A stretch of 64,000 nucleotides of DNA, taken from positions 1 to 64,000 of the forward strand of contig NZ_CP025433.1 in the NCBI RefSeq assembly GCF_002847445.1, written 5' to 3'. How positions within the stretch are numbered: the stretch's first letter is position 1; every line of letters begins with the position of its first letter. The notes under the pieces were generated by a model that was not told the origin of the DNA, ran no database searches, and worked only from the letters and a program-made list of their open reading frames with translations. The DNA is from Paracoccus zhejiangensis. Lineage in GTDB: Bacteria; Pseudomonadota; Alphaproteobacteria; Rhodobacterales; Rhodobacteraceae. Shown here in pieces: positions 17,893-27,416 of this stretch. The translations under genes were made by a program, and so were the position numbers.

Positions 17893-18660
17893 ATGTCCGG
17901 ACAGCCAAACCCCCGCGTCGGTCTTTTCGTGACCTGTCTCGTGGATGCCATCCGCCCCAGCATCGGGTTTTCCGCCATCCAGCTTCTGGAAGAGGCCGGA
18001 TGCCGGGTCGAGGTGCCGCAGGCGCAGACCTGTTGCGGGCAACCGGCCCTGAACAGCGGGGACGAAAAGGATGCAGCTGCACTGGCGCGACAGACCATCG
18101 CTGCTTTCGAGGGCTTCGACTATATTGTCCTGCCCTCGGGATCCTGCGCGGGAACCATCGTGCACGGCTATCCGAACCTGTTGGCCAACGATCCGGTCTG
18201 GGCGCCCCGCGCCCAAGCCATGGCTGCGAAAACCCACGAGATTACCAGCTTTCTGGTGGATGTCATGGGCTTCCACACCAAGGGCCGCCGCCTGGAGGCG
18301 ACGGCCACCTATCACGACAGTTGCGCAGGGCTGCGCGAACTGGGCATCGCTGCGCAACCCCGTGCGCTTCTGGCGGAAGTCGAGGGCCTGGAGATGCGGG
18401 GACTGGAAGGCAATGATGTCTGCTGCGGCTTTGGCGGCACGTTCTGCGTCAAGTATTCCGACATCTCGAACGCGATCGTCACCGAAAAGGCCGAGGCGAT
18501 CGAGCGCACCGAGGCCGACCTGCTTCTTGCGGGAGATCTGGGATGCCTGATGAACATGGCAGGCAAGCTGAACCGGCGGAGCGCAAGGACGCGCTGTTTC
18601 CACACCATCGAGGTTCTGGCGGGCCGGGCCGGCGGTCCAGCCATCGGCGAGGAGGGCTGA
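17893..18660 (+). CDS. lldE: Lactate utilisation protein LldE/LutA (CCG-domain iron-sulfur subunit)
   Basis: A 255-residue protein with two cysteine-rich CCG domains: TCCGQPALNSG near residue 47 and DVCCGFGGTFCVKY near residue 176, each supported by earlier cysteines (FVTCLVD, YHDSCAGLREL). With LldF and LldG it forms the membrane-associated complex that oxidises L-lactate to pyruvate. It begins seven bases after the permease stop and ends a few bases before lldF. Confidence 0.93.
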   Translation: MSGQPNPRVGLFVTCLVDAIRPSIGFSAIQLLEEAGCRVEVPQAQTCCGQPALNSGDEKDAAALARQTIAAFEGFDYIVLPSGSCAGTIVHGYPNLLANDPVWAPRAQAMAAKTHEITSFLVDVMGFHTKGRRLEATATYHDSCAGLRELGIAAQPRALLAEVEGLEMRGLEGNDVCCGFGGTFCVKYSDISNAIVTEKAEAIERTEADLLLAGDLGCLMNMAGKLNRRSARTRCFHTIEVLAGRAGGPAIGEEG

Positions 18661-18665
18661 GAATC

Positions 18666-20099
18666 ATGAGCGCACCAGAGGCATCAGTGCAGGTTTCGTT
18701 CAAGAACCGAGCCAAGACGGCACTGGCGGACCGGACGCTGAAGATCGCCATCGACCGCACCACCGGCACGGCCGAGGCCAAGCGCGCGGTGGCGGTGGCG
18801 GCGTTTCCCGAATTCCAGGACGCCCGCGCCCGCGGGCGCGCGATCAAGGATCACGTGATCGCCTATCTGGACCATTATCTTGAACAGTTCGAGCGCAACG
18901 CCACCGCATCTGGCGCGAAGGTCCACTGGGCATCCGACGATGCCGAGGCGCGGGCGATCATCACCCGCATCTGCCTGGATGCAAAGGCCAGGCTGGTGAC
19001 GCGGTCGAAATCCATGCTGGGCGAGGAAATCGGTCTGCCGCATGCCTTGGCCGATGCCGGGATCGAGCGGGTCGAGACCGACCTGGCCGAACACATCATC
19101 CAGCTTGCCGGAGAGGCCCCCTCCCACATCGTCTGGCCCGCGATGCACCGCACCCGCGAACAGGTGGCGGAACTGTTCAAGATAGCTCATCACCCGCCGC
19201 CCGCCGCCGACGATCCGGCCACCATGGTGCAAAGCGCGCGGCGCGAATTGCGCGCCAAGTTTCTGGGGGCCGACATCGGTATTTCGGGGTCGAACTTCCT
19301 GGTGGCCGATACGGGTGCCACCTGCACAGTGACGAATGAAGGCAATGCTGAACTGACCACCACGCCGCCGCGCATTCATATCGTGACGGCGGGGATCGAG
19401 AAGATCGTGCCGACCACCGCCCATGCCCTGTCCCTGCTGCGCCTGCTGGTGCGGTCGGCCACGGGTGGCGAACTGACGCAATACACCACTTTCCACTGTG
19501 GACCCAAACGTCCTGGCGACGCCGATGGTCCCGAGGAGATGCACATCGTGCTGGTGGACAACGGCCGCACCAGGATGCTGGCCAATGAGTTTCGCGAGAT
19601 GCTGCGCTGCATCCGCTGTGGTGCCTGCATGAACCATTGCGTGGTCTATCGTCAGATCGGCGGGCACGCCTATGGCGGCACCTATCCCGGACCGATGGGT
19701 TCGGTACTGACGCCGGTGCTGAACGGGCTGGCCGGATCGCGCGACCTGCCCAATGCGTGCACCATGAACGGCCGCTGCGCCGAAGTTTGCCCGGTCGAGA
19801 TTCCTATCCCCACACTGCTGCGCGCCTGGCGGATACGCAGTTGGCGAGAAAGGCTGGAACCGGGAAGCCTTCGCGCCGGTATCGGTGTCTGGGCCGTTCT
19901 GGCCCGGCGGCCCGGTCTTTACCGGCTAGCCAGCCGGATCGGCGTGCGCGCCATCCGGCTATTCGGCAAGGGGGGCTGGATCACCCGCCTGCCACTGGCG
20001 GGCGGCTGGACGGCTCATCGCGACCTGCCGCGCCCGACGGGCCGCACCTTCATGGACCAGTATCGCGCCCAGCAGGCAGATAAGGGGGACCGCCCATGA
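18666..20099 (+). CDS. lldF: Lactate utilisation protein LldF/LutB (ferredoxin-like subunit)
   Basis: A 477-residue protein combining a LUD domain (SKSMLGEEIGL and NFLVADTGATCTVTNEGN) with two 4Fe-4S motifs near residue 316 (CIRCGACMNHC) and residue 367 (CTMNGRCAEVCPVEIP). It passes electrons from lactate oxidation toward quinone. I chose the ATG at 18666, five bases after the lldE stop, because the family begins at that position; the frame is open further upstream only inside lldE. Confidence 0.93.
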   Translation: MSAPEASVQVSFKNRAKTALADRTLKIAIDRTTGTAEAKRAVAVAAFPEFQDARARGRAIKDHVIAYLDHYLEQFERNATASGAKVHWASDDAEARAIITRICLDAKARLVTRSKSMLGEEIGLPHALADAGIERVETDLAEHIIQLAGEAPSHIVWPAMHRTREQVAELFKIAHHPPPAADDPATMVQSARRELRAKFLGADIGISGSNFLVADTGATCTVTNEGNAELTTTPPRIHIVTAGIEKIVPTTAHALSLLRLLVRSATGGELTQYTTFHCGPKRPGDADGPEEMHIVLVDNGRTRMLANEFREMLRCIRCGACMNHCVVYRQIGGHAYGGTYPGPMGSVLTPVLNGLAGSRDLPNACTMNGRCAEVCPVEIPIPTLLRAWRIRSWRERLEPGSLRAGIGVWAVLARRPGLYRLASRIGVRAIRLFGKGGWITRLPLAGGWTAHRDLPRPTGRTFMDQYRAQQADKGDRP

Positions 20100-20743
20100 C
20101 CGCCCGCGACCGCATCCTGTCGGCGATCCGCGCCGCCCTGCCCCAGGAACACCCGGCGCCCGACGCCATCGCCGCCGAGGCCATGGCCCTGTTGGCCGAT
20201 CCCGACACCAGCCGCCCCCGGCTGGTCGCCGAGGGGCTGGTCGATGCCTTCATCCTGAAGGCCGAGGCGATCGGCACGACCATCGATCGGGTTGGCGGCA
20301 CGGAAGCCGTTCCCGACGCCGTGCGGCGCTATCTTTCGGGATACGGCCTGTCCCTGTCCCTGGCCCTGGAACCGACGCCAGCGCTGACCTCGCTCGACTG
20401 GACAGGCCTTGACACCGGCACCACCCTTGCACCGGACCAGCCGGTAGCGCTCGGCAAGGCGCTTTGGGGTATTGCCGAAAGCGGGTCCATGATCGTGCAT
20501 TCGGGCGCCGATACGCCGATCTTGCTGTCTTTCCTGCCCCTGCATCATATCTTGGTGCTGCGGGAATCCGATGTCCTGTCCCATCTCGAGGACTATGCTG
20601 CGCAGTTGGCCGCGCGGCCCCATCCGCGCAACGCGATCGTGATCACCGGACCCAGCGGCACGACCGATATCGAAGGGAGCTATGTGCGCGGGGCGCATGG
20701 ACCGGGCTTCCTGCATGTGATCCTTGTTGCAAGCGCAGACTGA
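20096..20743 (+). CDS. lldG: Lactate utilisation protein LldG/LutC
   Basis: A 215-residue LUD-domain protein. Typical stretches are WGIAESGSMIVHSG, FLPLHHILVL and ITGPSGTTDIEGSYVRGAHGP. It is the third component of the LutABC lactate oxidase. The ATG overlaps the lldF stop by four bases, indicating coupling. phaC starts 83 bases after its stop. Confidence 0.92.
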   Translation: MTARDRILSAIRAALPQEHPAPDAIAAEAMALLADPDTSRPRLVAEGLVDAFILKAEAIGTTIDRVGGTEAVPDAVRRYLSGYGLSLSLALEPTPALTSLDWTGLDTGTTLAPDQPVALGKALWGIAESGSMIVHSGADTPILLSFLPLHHILVLRESDVLSHLEDYAAQLAARPHPRNAIVITGPSGTTDIEGSYVRGAHGPGFLHVILVASAD

Positions 20744-20826
20744 CAACCTGCCGGTTGCCAATCCCCACCACCGCCGGCCGTTGCCAGCAGAGCCGGTCGT
20801 CCTATCTACGCCCAAGGAGACCCGGA

Positions 20827-22581
20827 ATGGACCAAAGCGAGATTGCCGAACAGACCGCCGAATTCGCCAACCTGATGCAGCGCGCGCAGGGGCTGGTGCA
20901 AAGCAGCAGCGCCAATGCCATGGCCAAGGCGACGGGGCGCGAATTCTCGGTGCTGGATTCGGGGACCGTGGCGCAGGCCTATGCCCGCGCGGGGATGAAG
21001 CTGGCGCAGAACCCCTTTGCGCTGGCGCAGTTCCAGATCGATCTGTGGGCCGACAGCGCTAAGGCATGGGCCGGTGCATGGTCGGGCGAGGGCGAGGACA
21101 GCAAGGATCGCCGCTTCCGCGATGGCCGCTGGACCACCGATCCGGTAAGCCGGGGCCTGCGCGACGTGCATCTGGCCATCGAGGGCGCGGCGGACCGGCT
21201 GATCGAGACCCTGCCCGAGGGTGACAAGGACAGTCTGCGGGTACGGTTCTATACCCGGCAATTGCTTAGCGCGCTGTCGCCCAGCAATTACCTGGCGCTG
21301 AACCCCGCTGCCCGCGAGCGTTTCCTTGAAACCGATGGCCGCAGCCTGCTGGACGGGTTCCGCAACCTGCTGGACGATCTGGAGCGCGGCGACGGGCGGC
21401 TGGACATCAACATGACCGACCGCTCGGCCTTCGAGGTCGGGCGCGATCTGGCGACCACGCCGGGGCAGGTGATCTATCAGAACGAATTGATCCAGTTGAT
21501 CCATTACGAGCCGCTGACCAAGACCCAGTTCAAGCGCCCGCTGCTGTTCGTGCCGCCCTGGATCAACAAATACTACATCTTCGACATGAAGCCCGAAAAC
21601 AGCCTGGTCCGCTATATGCTGGAACAGGGGCACAGCGTCTTCCTGATTTCCTGGGTCAACCCGACCAAGCAGCACGCGACCCTCAGCTTCGAGGATTACA
21701 TGCGCCTCGGTCCGCTGACCGCGCTGGACGCGATCACCGAGGCGACCGGCGAGGATGAGTTCGACATTCTCGGCTTCTGCATCGGCGGGATTCTGGTGAC
21801 GGCGACGCTGGCCTATATGGCGGCCAAGGGCGACAAGCGGGTCAAGACGGCGACGACGCTGGCGACGATGGTGGATTTCACCGATGTCGGTGAAATCGGC
21901 GTCTTCATCGATCGCGACCGGCTGCAGGTGCTGCGCGAGCATATGGCCGAAAAGGGCTATCTGGAAAACCACCACCTGCAGGACATGTTCTCGATGATCC
22001 GGGAAAACGACCTGATCTGGTCCTTCCATGTGATGAACTACCTGATGGGCCGCAAGCCGCCTGCGTTCGATCTGCTGTTCTGGAACGGCGACAGCACCCG
22101 TCTGCCTGCCGCCATGCTGCTGTGGTATCTGGAAAAGATCTATATCGAGAACGGCTTGCGCCAGCCTGGCCATCTGACCATGGACGGCGTGCCCATTGAT
22201 ATCAGCAAGATTGACATCCCCTTCTATGTCTTTGCGACGAAGGAAGATCACATCGCGCCGTGGAACTCGATCTATCCGACGACCGGCTTGCTGGGGGGCG
22301 ATACCACCTTTGTTCTGGGCGGTTCGGGCCATATCGCTGGCGTGATCAACCCGCCTGCGAAACGGCCGAAATACGGGTTCTGGACCAGCGCGGCTGCCTA
22401 TCCCGCCGATCCCCAGGACTGGCTGGCCAAGGCCACGCCGCATCAGGGCTCGTGGTGGCCGAACTGGGCCGAATGGATCGAGAGCCACAGCAAGGGCAAG
22501 AAGGTTCCCGCCTATGTGCCCGGCAGCGGCAAGCTGAAGGCGATCGAGCCTGCGCCGGGCAGTTATGTGCGGGCGGGATAG
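20827..22581 (+). CDS. phaC: Polyhydroxyalkanoate synthase, class I PhaC
   Basis: A 584-residue polymerase that joins (R)-3-hydroxyacyl-CoA into PHB. The lipase-like box is GFCIGG, with the nucleophilic cysteine; the catalytic aspartate is in KEDHIAPW and the histidine in GGSGHIAGV. The conserved tryptophan-rich ends PPWINKYYI and GSWWPNWAEW are present. Length fits class I, which works without PhaE or PhaR. It is intact, ending PAPGSYVRAG. IS66 debris begins right after its stop. Confidence 0.95.
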   Translation: MDQSEIAEQTAEFANLMQRAQGLVQSSSANAMAKATGREFSVLDSGTVAQAYARAGMKLAQNPFALAQFQIDLWADSAKAWAGAWSGEGEDSKDRRFRDGRWTTDPVSRGLRDVHLAIEGAADRLIETLPEGDKDSLRVRFYTRQLLSALSPSNYLALNPAARERFLETDGRSLLDGFRNLLDDLERGDGRLDINMTDRSAFEVGRDLATTPGQVIYQNELIQLIHYEPLTKTQFKRPLLFVPPWINKYYIFDMKPENSLVRYMLEQGHSVFLISWVNPTKQHATLSFEDYMRLGPLTALDAITEATGEDEFDILGFCIGGILVTATLAYMAAKGDKRVKTATTLATMVDFTDVGEIGVFIDRDRLQVLREHMAEKGYLENHHLQDMFSMIRENDLIWSFHVMNYLMGRKPPAFDLLFWNGDSTRLPAAMLLWYLEKIYIENGLRQPGHLTMDGVPIDISKIDIPFYVFATKEDHIAPWNSIYPTTGLLGGDTTFVLGGSGHIAGVINPPAKRPKYGFWTSAAAYPADPQDWLAKATPHQGSWWPNWAEWIESHSKGKKVPAYVPGSGKLKAIEPAPGSYVRAG

Positions 22582-22599
22582 TCACTTTCAATTTCTGTC

Positions 22600-23664
22600 G
22601 AGATCGTTTGACGGTAAGCGCAACGGCGTGACCTACGCCCTGATCGAGACGGCCAAGCTCAACGGAGTCGATCCCAACGCTTGGCTCGCCGACATGCGGA
22701 TCGTAGCGGAGAGCTTTCTCGCGCACCGCCAGGTCTCAGCGACGGCGCGGCGGCATGGTGTGTCGCGCTCGTTGCTGACGATATGGCGGCGGCAGTATCG
22801 CGACGGTCAGCTTGGCAACGAGGCGCCGCCTTCGTTTTTCCCGCTGAGAGTTTCGCCCAAGGCGCCTGCGGCAGTGTCCGTTACGGCACAGGAGGCGCCG
22901 CGCGACACCCCGGACGTCCAGCTCGAGATCGTGCTCAGGAACGGGCGGCGGCTTCTGGTCCCGTCTTCGGTGGACCCGGAGATTTTTGCGCGGCTGCTAG
23001 CCCACCTGCCGCGCTGTTCCACTTCTCCCGCGACTGCGGCATGGCCAACCCCAACCGGCATCTCGCCGGATGGCAGGGCATCCTGCAAGCCGATGCCTAT
23101 GGCGGCTACAATGACCTCTACCGCACCGACCGCGATCCGGGGCCAGTCGAGTCAGCGCTGTGCTGGAGCCATGCCCGGCGCAAGTTCTTCGACATCGAGC
23201 GCGGGATCAATGGCCTGACGGCTGCGGGCCGTCAGGTGGCCAAGCACCAGCTGTCCCGGCCTCTGATCGAGGGGCTTCAGGGCTGGCTACGCGCCGAGCG
23301 CGACCGGCTGTCGAAGCACAACCCGGTCGCCAAGGCGATCGACTACATGTTCAAGGCGGAGCGCTGGCCCACCTTCACCCGGTTCCTCGACGATGGCAGG
23401 GTCTGCCCGACGAACAATGCGGCGGAGCGTGCGCTGCGCGGTGTCGCGCTTGGCCGGAAGTCCTGGCTCTTCGCTGGCTCCGAGCGTGGTGGTGACCGCG
23501 CCGCCTTTATGTATTCCCAGATCGTCACAGCGAAGATGAACGATGTCGATCCTCAAGCCTGGCTCGCCGATGTCCTGGCCAGACTGCCCGGGACGACAGC
23601 TTCTCGGGTGCCGGATCTCTTGCCCGGGAATTGGAAGGCGTCCGAACTTCGCCGAGCGGCCTAA
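22600..23664 (+). mobile_element. IS66-family remnants (TnpC tail, TnpA fragment, TnpC C-terminal half)
   Basis: Three pieces are joined. About 22620-22693 encodes a TnpC tail (ETAKLNGVDPNAWLAD). 22694-23008 encodes most of TnpA (RRHGVSRSLLTIWRRQYRDG). From about 23015, in another frame, 23664 closes a TnpC C-terminal half (WQGILQADAYGGYNDLY, CPTNNAAERALRGVALGRKS, and again AKMNDVDPQAWLAD). The TnpB gene, the TnpC N-terminus and the TnpA start are missing. The two TnpC tails show that at least two IS66 copies recombined here. It is not mobile by itself. Confidence 0.85.
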
Positions 23665-23857
23665 ACCGCGGCCCACGCCGGATGGTTACGGCTGATATGG
23701 GCCCATCGCTGCTTGTGTCGCCAAAATGAAACACTTCTCATGCCCTGTGAGGAGGTGACCTTCCATATCCGCTACATGGCGTCGAAAGGTGCATTTGCAA
23801 GCCTTGCCGGCCTGCCCAAAGTTAGTTTTCCGCCCCGTTTCCATCCCGGGAAAGACT

Positions 23858-24745
23858 ATGTTCTATACGCCGGATTTGCTACGACTGATTGCGACCATCT
23901 TCATCGCGGTGACCTGTGTTGTGATCGGGGATACGGCCGGCAAGCTGTTAACCGGCGGCAGGGTGGACCCCTTCATCGTGGCATGGTCGCGATTCTTCTT
24001 GGGCGCGCTGATGCTTCTTCCCTTCAGCAGATTGACTCCGCGGGAACTGCCGGCATTGCTGAACCGGAGCGTCCTGCTGAGGGCGGTATTCATCATTTGC
24101 GGCATATGCTGCATCCTGACGGCCCTAAAGACCGAACCGATCGCCAATGTCTTCGGGGCCTTCTTCGTCGGGCCGGTCGTGTCCTATATCCTGGCGATCG
24201 TGTTCCTGGGCGAACGGCCATCGATACAGAGAAATCTCTTGCTAGCGATCGGATTTGCCGGCGTGATGCTTGTGGTGAAACCCGGTTTCGACAGCTCTGC
24301 CGGCATGGCTTACGCCTTGGCTGCGGGGACATTCTACGGCGCCTATTTGGTTATGACCCGCGCCATGGCGGGAAGTTTCCGGCCGCGATTTCTGCTGATC
24401 TCGCAACTGCTGATCGGAGCTGTCGTACTGGCACCCTTCGGACTGAGATCTAATTTTCCAGTACCGGACATGCCCTTGTTCGCTCTTCTTCTGATCAGCG
24501 CCGTCGGTTCCGCTTTGGGCAACTATTTGATGGTCATGGCCAGCAGGAAGGCCGAGGCCAGCCTGATCGCGCCTTTGGTCTATAGCCAGTTGATTTCGGC
24601 CACGGGGCTGGGAATCGTCGTCTTCAGCGATTGGCCCGATCTCATTTCACTGGCGGGTCTGATTCTGATCGCCGTTTCAGGGCTGGGGTCACTGCTGGTC
24701 CACCAACGCGCCGGCAAGGAACGACTGTCAAGGATGAGTGCTTAG
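23858..24745 (+). CDS. DMT-superfamily (EamA) transporter
   Basis: A 295-residue protein with about ten hydrophobic helices arranged as two EamA repeats (around residues 6-140 and 150-285). The conserved LGERPSIQRNLLLAIGFAGVMLVV stretch is split by a short loop. Such proteins export or import small metabolites, and the substrate cannot be predicted. I chose the ATG at 23858 (MFYTPDLLRL), which has GGGAAAG upstream, over an in-frame ATG 23 codons earlier. It stands alone between IS66 debris and a degraded region. Confidence 0.8.
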   Translation: MFYTPDLLRLIATIFIAVTCVVIGDTAGKLLTGGRVDPFIVAWSRFFLGALMLLPFSRLTPRELPALLNRSVLLRAVFIICGICCILTALKTEPIANVFGAFFVGPVVSYILAIVFLGERPSIQRNLLLAIGFAGVMLVVKPGFDSSAGMAYALAAGTFYGAYLVMTRAMAGSFRPRFLLISQLLIGAVVLAPFGLRSNFPVPDMPLFALLLISAVGSALGNYLMVMASRKAEASLIAPLVYSQLISATGLGIVVFSDWPDLISLAGLILIAVSGLGSLLVHQRAGKERLSRMSA

Positions 24746-25197
24746 GCTCAGGACTTCGGTAACGGGTCCCCGTCCGTCAAGCGATTTCGGTCAAGAGATC
24801 CAATCCCGATTGCGGGTTGCTTTGGTGCAATTACTTCGATTGCCTCGTCGCGGCTCGTGTTCAAGGTCCTTCGGGAACGTGCTTCGGTCCGTGGTCCGCC
24901 TGCGGACTGCCGACGAGATGCTGGTTCGATGCAGTTCCGGAGTGTCCATCTCATAGGCGTGCTCAGCCAAGCTGACGACGGTCCTGACCACAACATCACG
25001 GGAACCGGGCCCCTTCGGGATCTCGAGAGCCTGCAGCGAGGCAGGCGGTACGTGTCGTGTCAGATCGTAGCTTCCATCCTGAAGCTTTTGCAACATGGGT
25101 GGCCCAAGTCCGAAGCGGGTTGCCTCGACCTCTATTCAGCATGCGCACGCCAGCGGGCGAAGAGCTGTGGTGGTCAGCGGCCGCGGGACAGCGATAG

Positions 25198-25444
25198 ATG
25201 GTCCGGGACAAACCCCGCGCCGATCTCCCCGGGCCGCGCAAGCTTGGGCCCTATCCGGATCGCGAACTCGACTGCCAGGAAGTCTTGGAAAAAGGCTTGC
25301 TGGCGCTCGTCGAGAAGGCGGAAGCGGCGGGATGGGATGCCTGGATGAGCGGGATTGCGGCGGATGAGCGGGATTGCGGCGGATGAGTTGGAGCGTCCGC
25401 TGGCCGATGGAGCGCTGATGCTGATCGACGAGGACGACACCTAA
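25198..25444 (+). pseudogene. Small gene broken by a 19-base tandem duplication
   Basis: The frame reads from an ATG at 25198 through DRELDCQEVLEKGLLALVEK to AADE, then shifts and stops shortly after at 25386. If one copy of the 19-base repeat at 25344-25381 is removed, it continues as LERPLADGALMLIDEDDT to a stop at 25442, giving about 75 residues. The protein is acidic, helical and unrecognised. The duplication looks recent because the two copies are identical. Confidence 0.55.
25344..25381. repeat. Perfect 19-base tandem duplication
   Basis: GATGAGCGGGATTGCGGCG occurs at 25344-25362 and again at 25363-25381, followed by a third partial GATGAG. Nineteen is not a multiple of three, so the duplication shifts the frame of the overlapping gene. 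Confidence 0.95.
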
Positions 25445-25552
25445 GGCCGTCGATCCGACCGGGACGCCGCACCGGGCGGTGCGGCTGCGCGAAGCGCCGG
25501 GCCGGGTTGGCCTCGGCCAGGGTCGGGGCCGGCCCGGTCAACTGGGCCACCA

Positions 25553-26038
25553 TTACCACCACCAGCGCCCTGCCTTATAGGCCCGGCCAAGATCCCGGTA
25601 TTCGACCAGTTCGCCAGTCAGATCGACAATTCGCGCGAGGATTTCGCCGATTTCGCCGGGCTGTGCGTCATGGACGATCAGCCACTCCATCGCCTCGCGG
25701 TCGAAGCCATAGATGGACCAGAAGGCGTGTCCACCCGGATCGCAAACCTCGATGCTGCCGCCCATGTCCCGAACGGGCGAAACCCGGAAGCCCGAGAAGT
25801 CAAAGATGGTCATGCCGGCACAGAAGCCGTTGAAGGATTGCGCCAGCGCAGCCTCATCAAGCCGCTGTCCAGCGCGGCGATATTGCCCCGCGCTCATCCA
25901 TTTTCCCGCTTCCTCGGCCTTCAGCCGCAGTTCATCCAGCGTAAAAGTGCCGAGATATTCGCCGGTCACATCGAACGCCGCCCAGAGATTGAGCCAGCGC
26001 CCCTCATTCCGGGCCAGCGTGTCAAAATTGCGGATCAT
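25553..26038 (-). CDS. Hypothetical protein, 161 residues
   Basis: An intact open frame starting MIRNFDTLARNEGRWLNLWA and ending in a tryptophan-rich tail (YKAGRWWW). It is acidic, with tryptophan and phenylalanine clusters (GHAFWSIYGFDREAMEWL) and no membrane helix or cysteine motif. Its base composition matches neighbouring real genes. I do not recognise the family. It stands alone on the minus strand. Confidence 0.6.
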   Translation of the reverse strand: MIRNFDTLARNEGRWLNLWAAFDVTGEYLGTFTLDELRLKAEEAGKWMSAGQYRRAGQRLDEAALAQSFNGFCAGMTIFDFSGFRVSPVRDMGGSIEVCDPGGHAFWSIYGFDREAMEWLIVHDAQPGEIGEILARIVDLTGELVEYRDLGRAYKAGRWWW

Positions 26039-26355
26039 GCTGTAGAGCCTCCTTTTTGCGACGGTCCCGCCTTGGTCTGCGTCTCGGTCGGGGTGCCCAT
26101 AATCGGGCGGGTTTTCAGGCGAGGACGCGGGAGCCGCGCGACGTGGCCCTCAAAGGGCAGGTGCGTTCGGAGCCGCAGGCGAAGAATCCCCCTGCTGGCG
26201 CAGCCCGCGCCTTTGGCGCGGGCTTCAGCTGATCTTCTTCACCCTCACAGCACGGGCTGACGCTCGATCCTTGATGGGATGGATGCCCCTCCCGCGTCTC
26301 GCGCCCAGCCCGCGCCCGCGTCAGGGATCGTCACCCGTCCGGGCCGTGATCGGCG
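26039..26355. other. Intergenic stretch with a strong hairpin
   Basis: About 320 bases with no supported gene. It includes a perfect hairpin, GCCCGCGCC-TTT-GGCGCGGGC, at 26203-26223. Confidence 0.5.
26203..26223. terminator. Possible terminator hairpin
   Basis: A perfect 9-bp GC stem with a TTT loop. There is no long T-run on either side, so termination is possible but not certain. Confidence 0.4.
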
Positions 26356-27416
26356 GGAAATGACATTGTTGAAGGTGGCGCCGGCATCGACACGCTGCGC
26401 GGCGGGGCTGGCAATGACAGCCTGAGCGGCGGCGCCGACAAAGACCGGCTCGAGGGCGGGGCGGGCACGGACAGCGTGACCGGGGCGAGGGCTTGGACAC
26501 CTTCCTTGCCGGCGATGCCGACATCATCACCGATTTCAACACCGCGACCGAACAGGACATCGCCGATGGCGATCAGGCGAATAACGATTTCATCGATCTG
26601 AGCGGCTATTACAACGCCGCCAATCTGGCCGCCTATAACCTGGCGAATGGGACGAATTATGCCACGCCGCTTGGCTGGCTTCGGGCCAATCAGGCCGATG
26701 GCGTTCTGCAATCCGCAGGCGGGCTGATCATCCGCAATGGCGGCGCAGCTGTGGCGGGGTCGAAACTGACCTGGGACAACGCCAATGTTCTCTGCCTTGC
26801 CGCCGATGCCGGCATCCGCACCGCCTCGGGCGAGGTGGCGGCGGGTGATCTGAAGGTCGGCGATCTGGTCGAGACGCGGGATGCCGGGCTGCAGGCGATC
26901 CGCTGGATCGGCGCGCGCCGGCTGGACGCTGCGATGCTGGCCGCGCATCCGAAGCTGCGCCCGATCCGCATCCGCAAAGGGGCGCTTGGCGCGGACCGGC
27001 CAACGGCGGATCTGGTCGTCTCGCCGCAGCACCGGATTCTGGTGCGCTCGCGCATCGCCCGGACCATGTTCGGCGCGGACGAGGTGCTGGTTGCCGCCAA
27101 GCAGCTGTGCCAGATCGAGGGCATAGACGTTGCGGAGGACCTGGGCGGGGTTAGCTATGTCCATTTCCTCTTCGACGCCCACCAGATCGTCCTAGCCAAT
27201 GGCGCGGAAACGGAATCGCTCTATACCGGCGCCGAGGCGCTGCGATCGCTCGGTCCGGCGGCCTACGAGGAAGTGCTTGGCCTCTTTCCCGAACTTGCCC
27301 TTGCCGGAGATGATCCGGTTCCGGCGCGCGAACTGGTGTCAGGCCGGCAAGGCCGGAAGCTGGCCTGGCGGCATCTGCAGAACGGCAAGCCGCTGGTGGG
27401 AGAGGTCCGGGGATAA
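26356..27416 (+). pseudogene. RTX-repeat / Hint-domain secreted protein fragment, frameshifted
   Basis: The first part (26356-26484) reads [26 protein letters not shown] split over several calcium-binding RTX nonapeptides, with a stop just upstream and no start codon. Around 26483-26487 one base appears to be missing; adding a G would join it to [18 protein letters not shown]. The 3-prime part (26493-27416) holds a Hint domain starting at VLCLAADAGIRTASGEV and including VVSPQHRILVRSRIA. Such Rhodobacteraceae proteins are normally exported by type I secretion. The 5-prime end is lost. Confidence 0.75.

Larger units (their letters stand above)
24746..25552. other. Degraded stretch with one disrupted small gene
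   Basis: About 800 bases without an intact recognisable gene. Minus-strand open frames around 24748-25096 contain ALEIPKGPGSRDVV, which I could not assign to a family. A disrupted gene lies at 25198-25444 and is annotated separately. Confidence 0.5.

Noticed and set aside
24791..25096. Possible reverse-transcriptase-like fragment on the minus strand (ALEIPKGPGSRDVV)
   Set aside because: The IPK resemblance is too short, and the catalytic YADD motif is absent. Not supported.
26331..27182. A minus-strand open frame with repeated SAPP/PAPP segments
   Set aside because: It is the antisense of the RTX repeats; the repeat pattern comes from the real plus-strand fragment.
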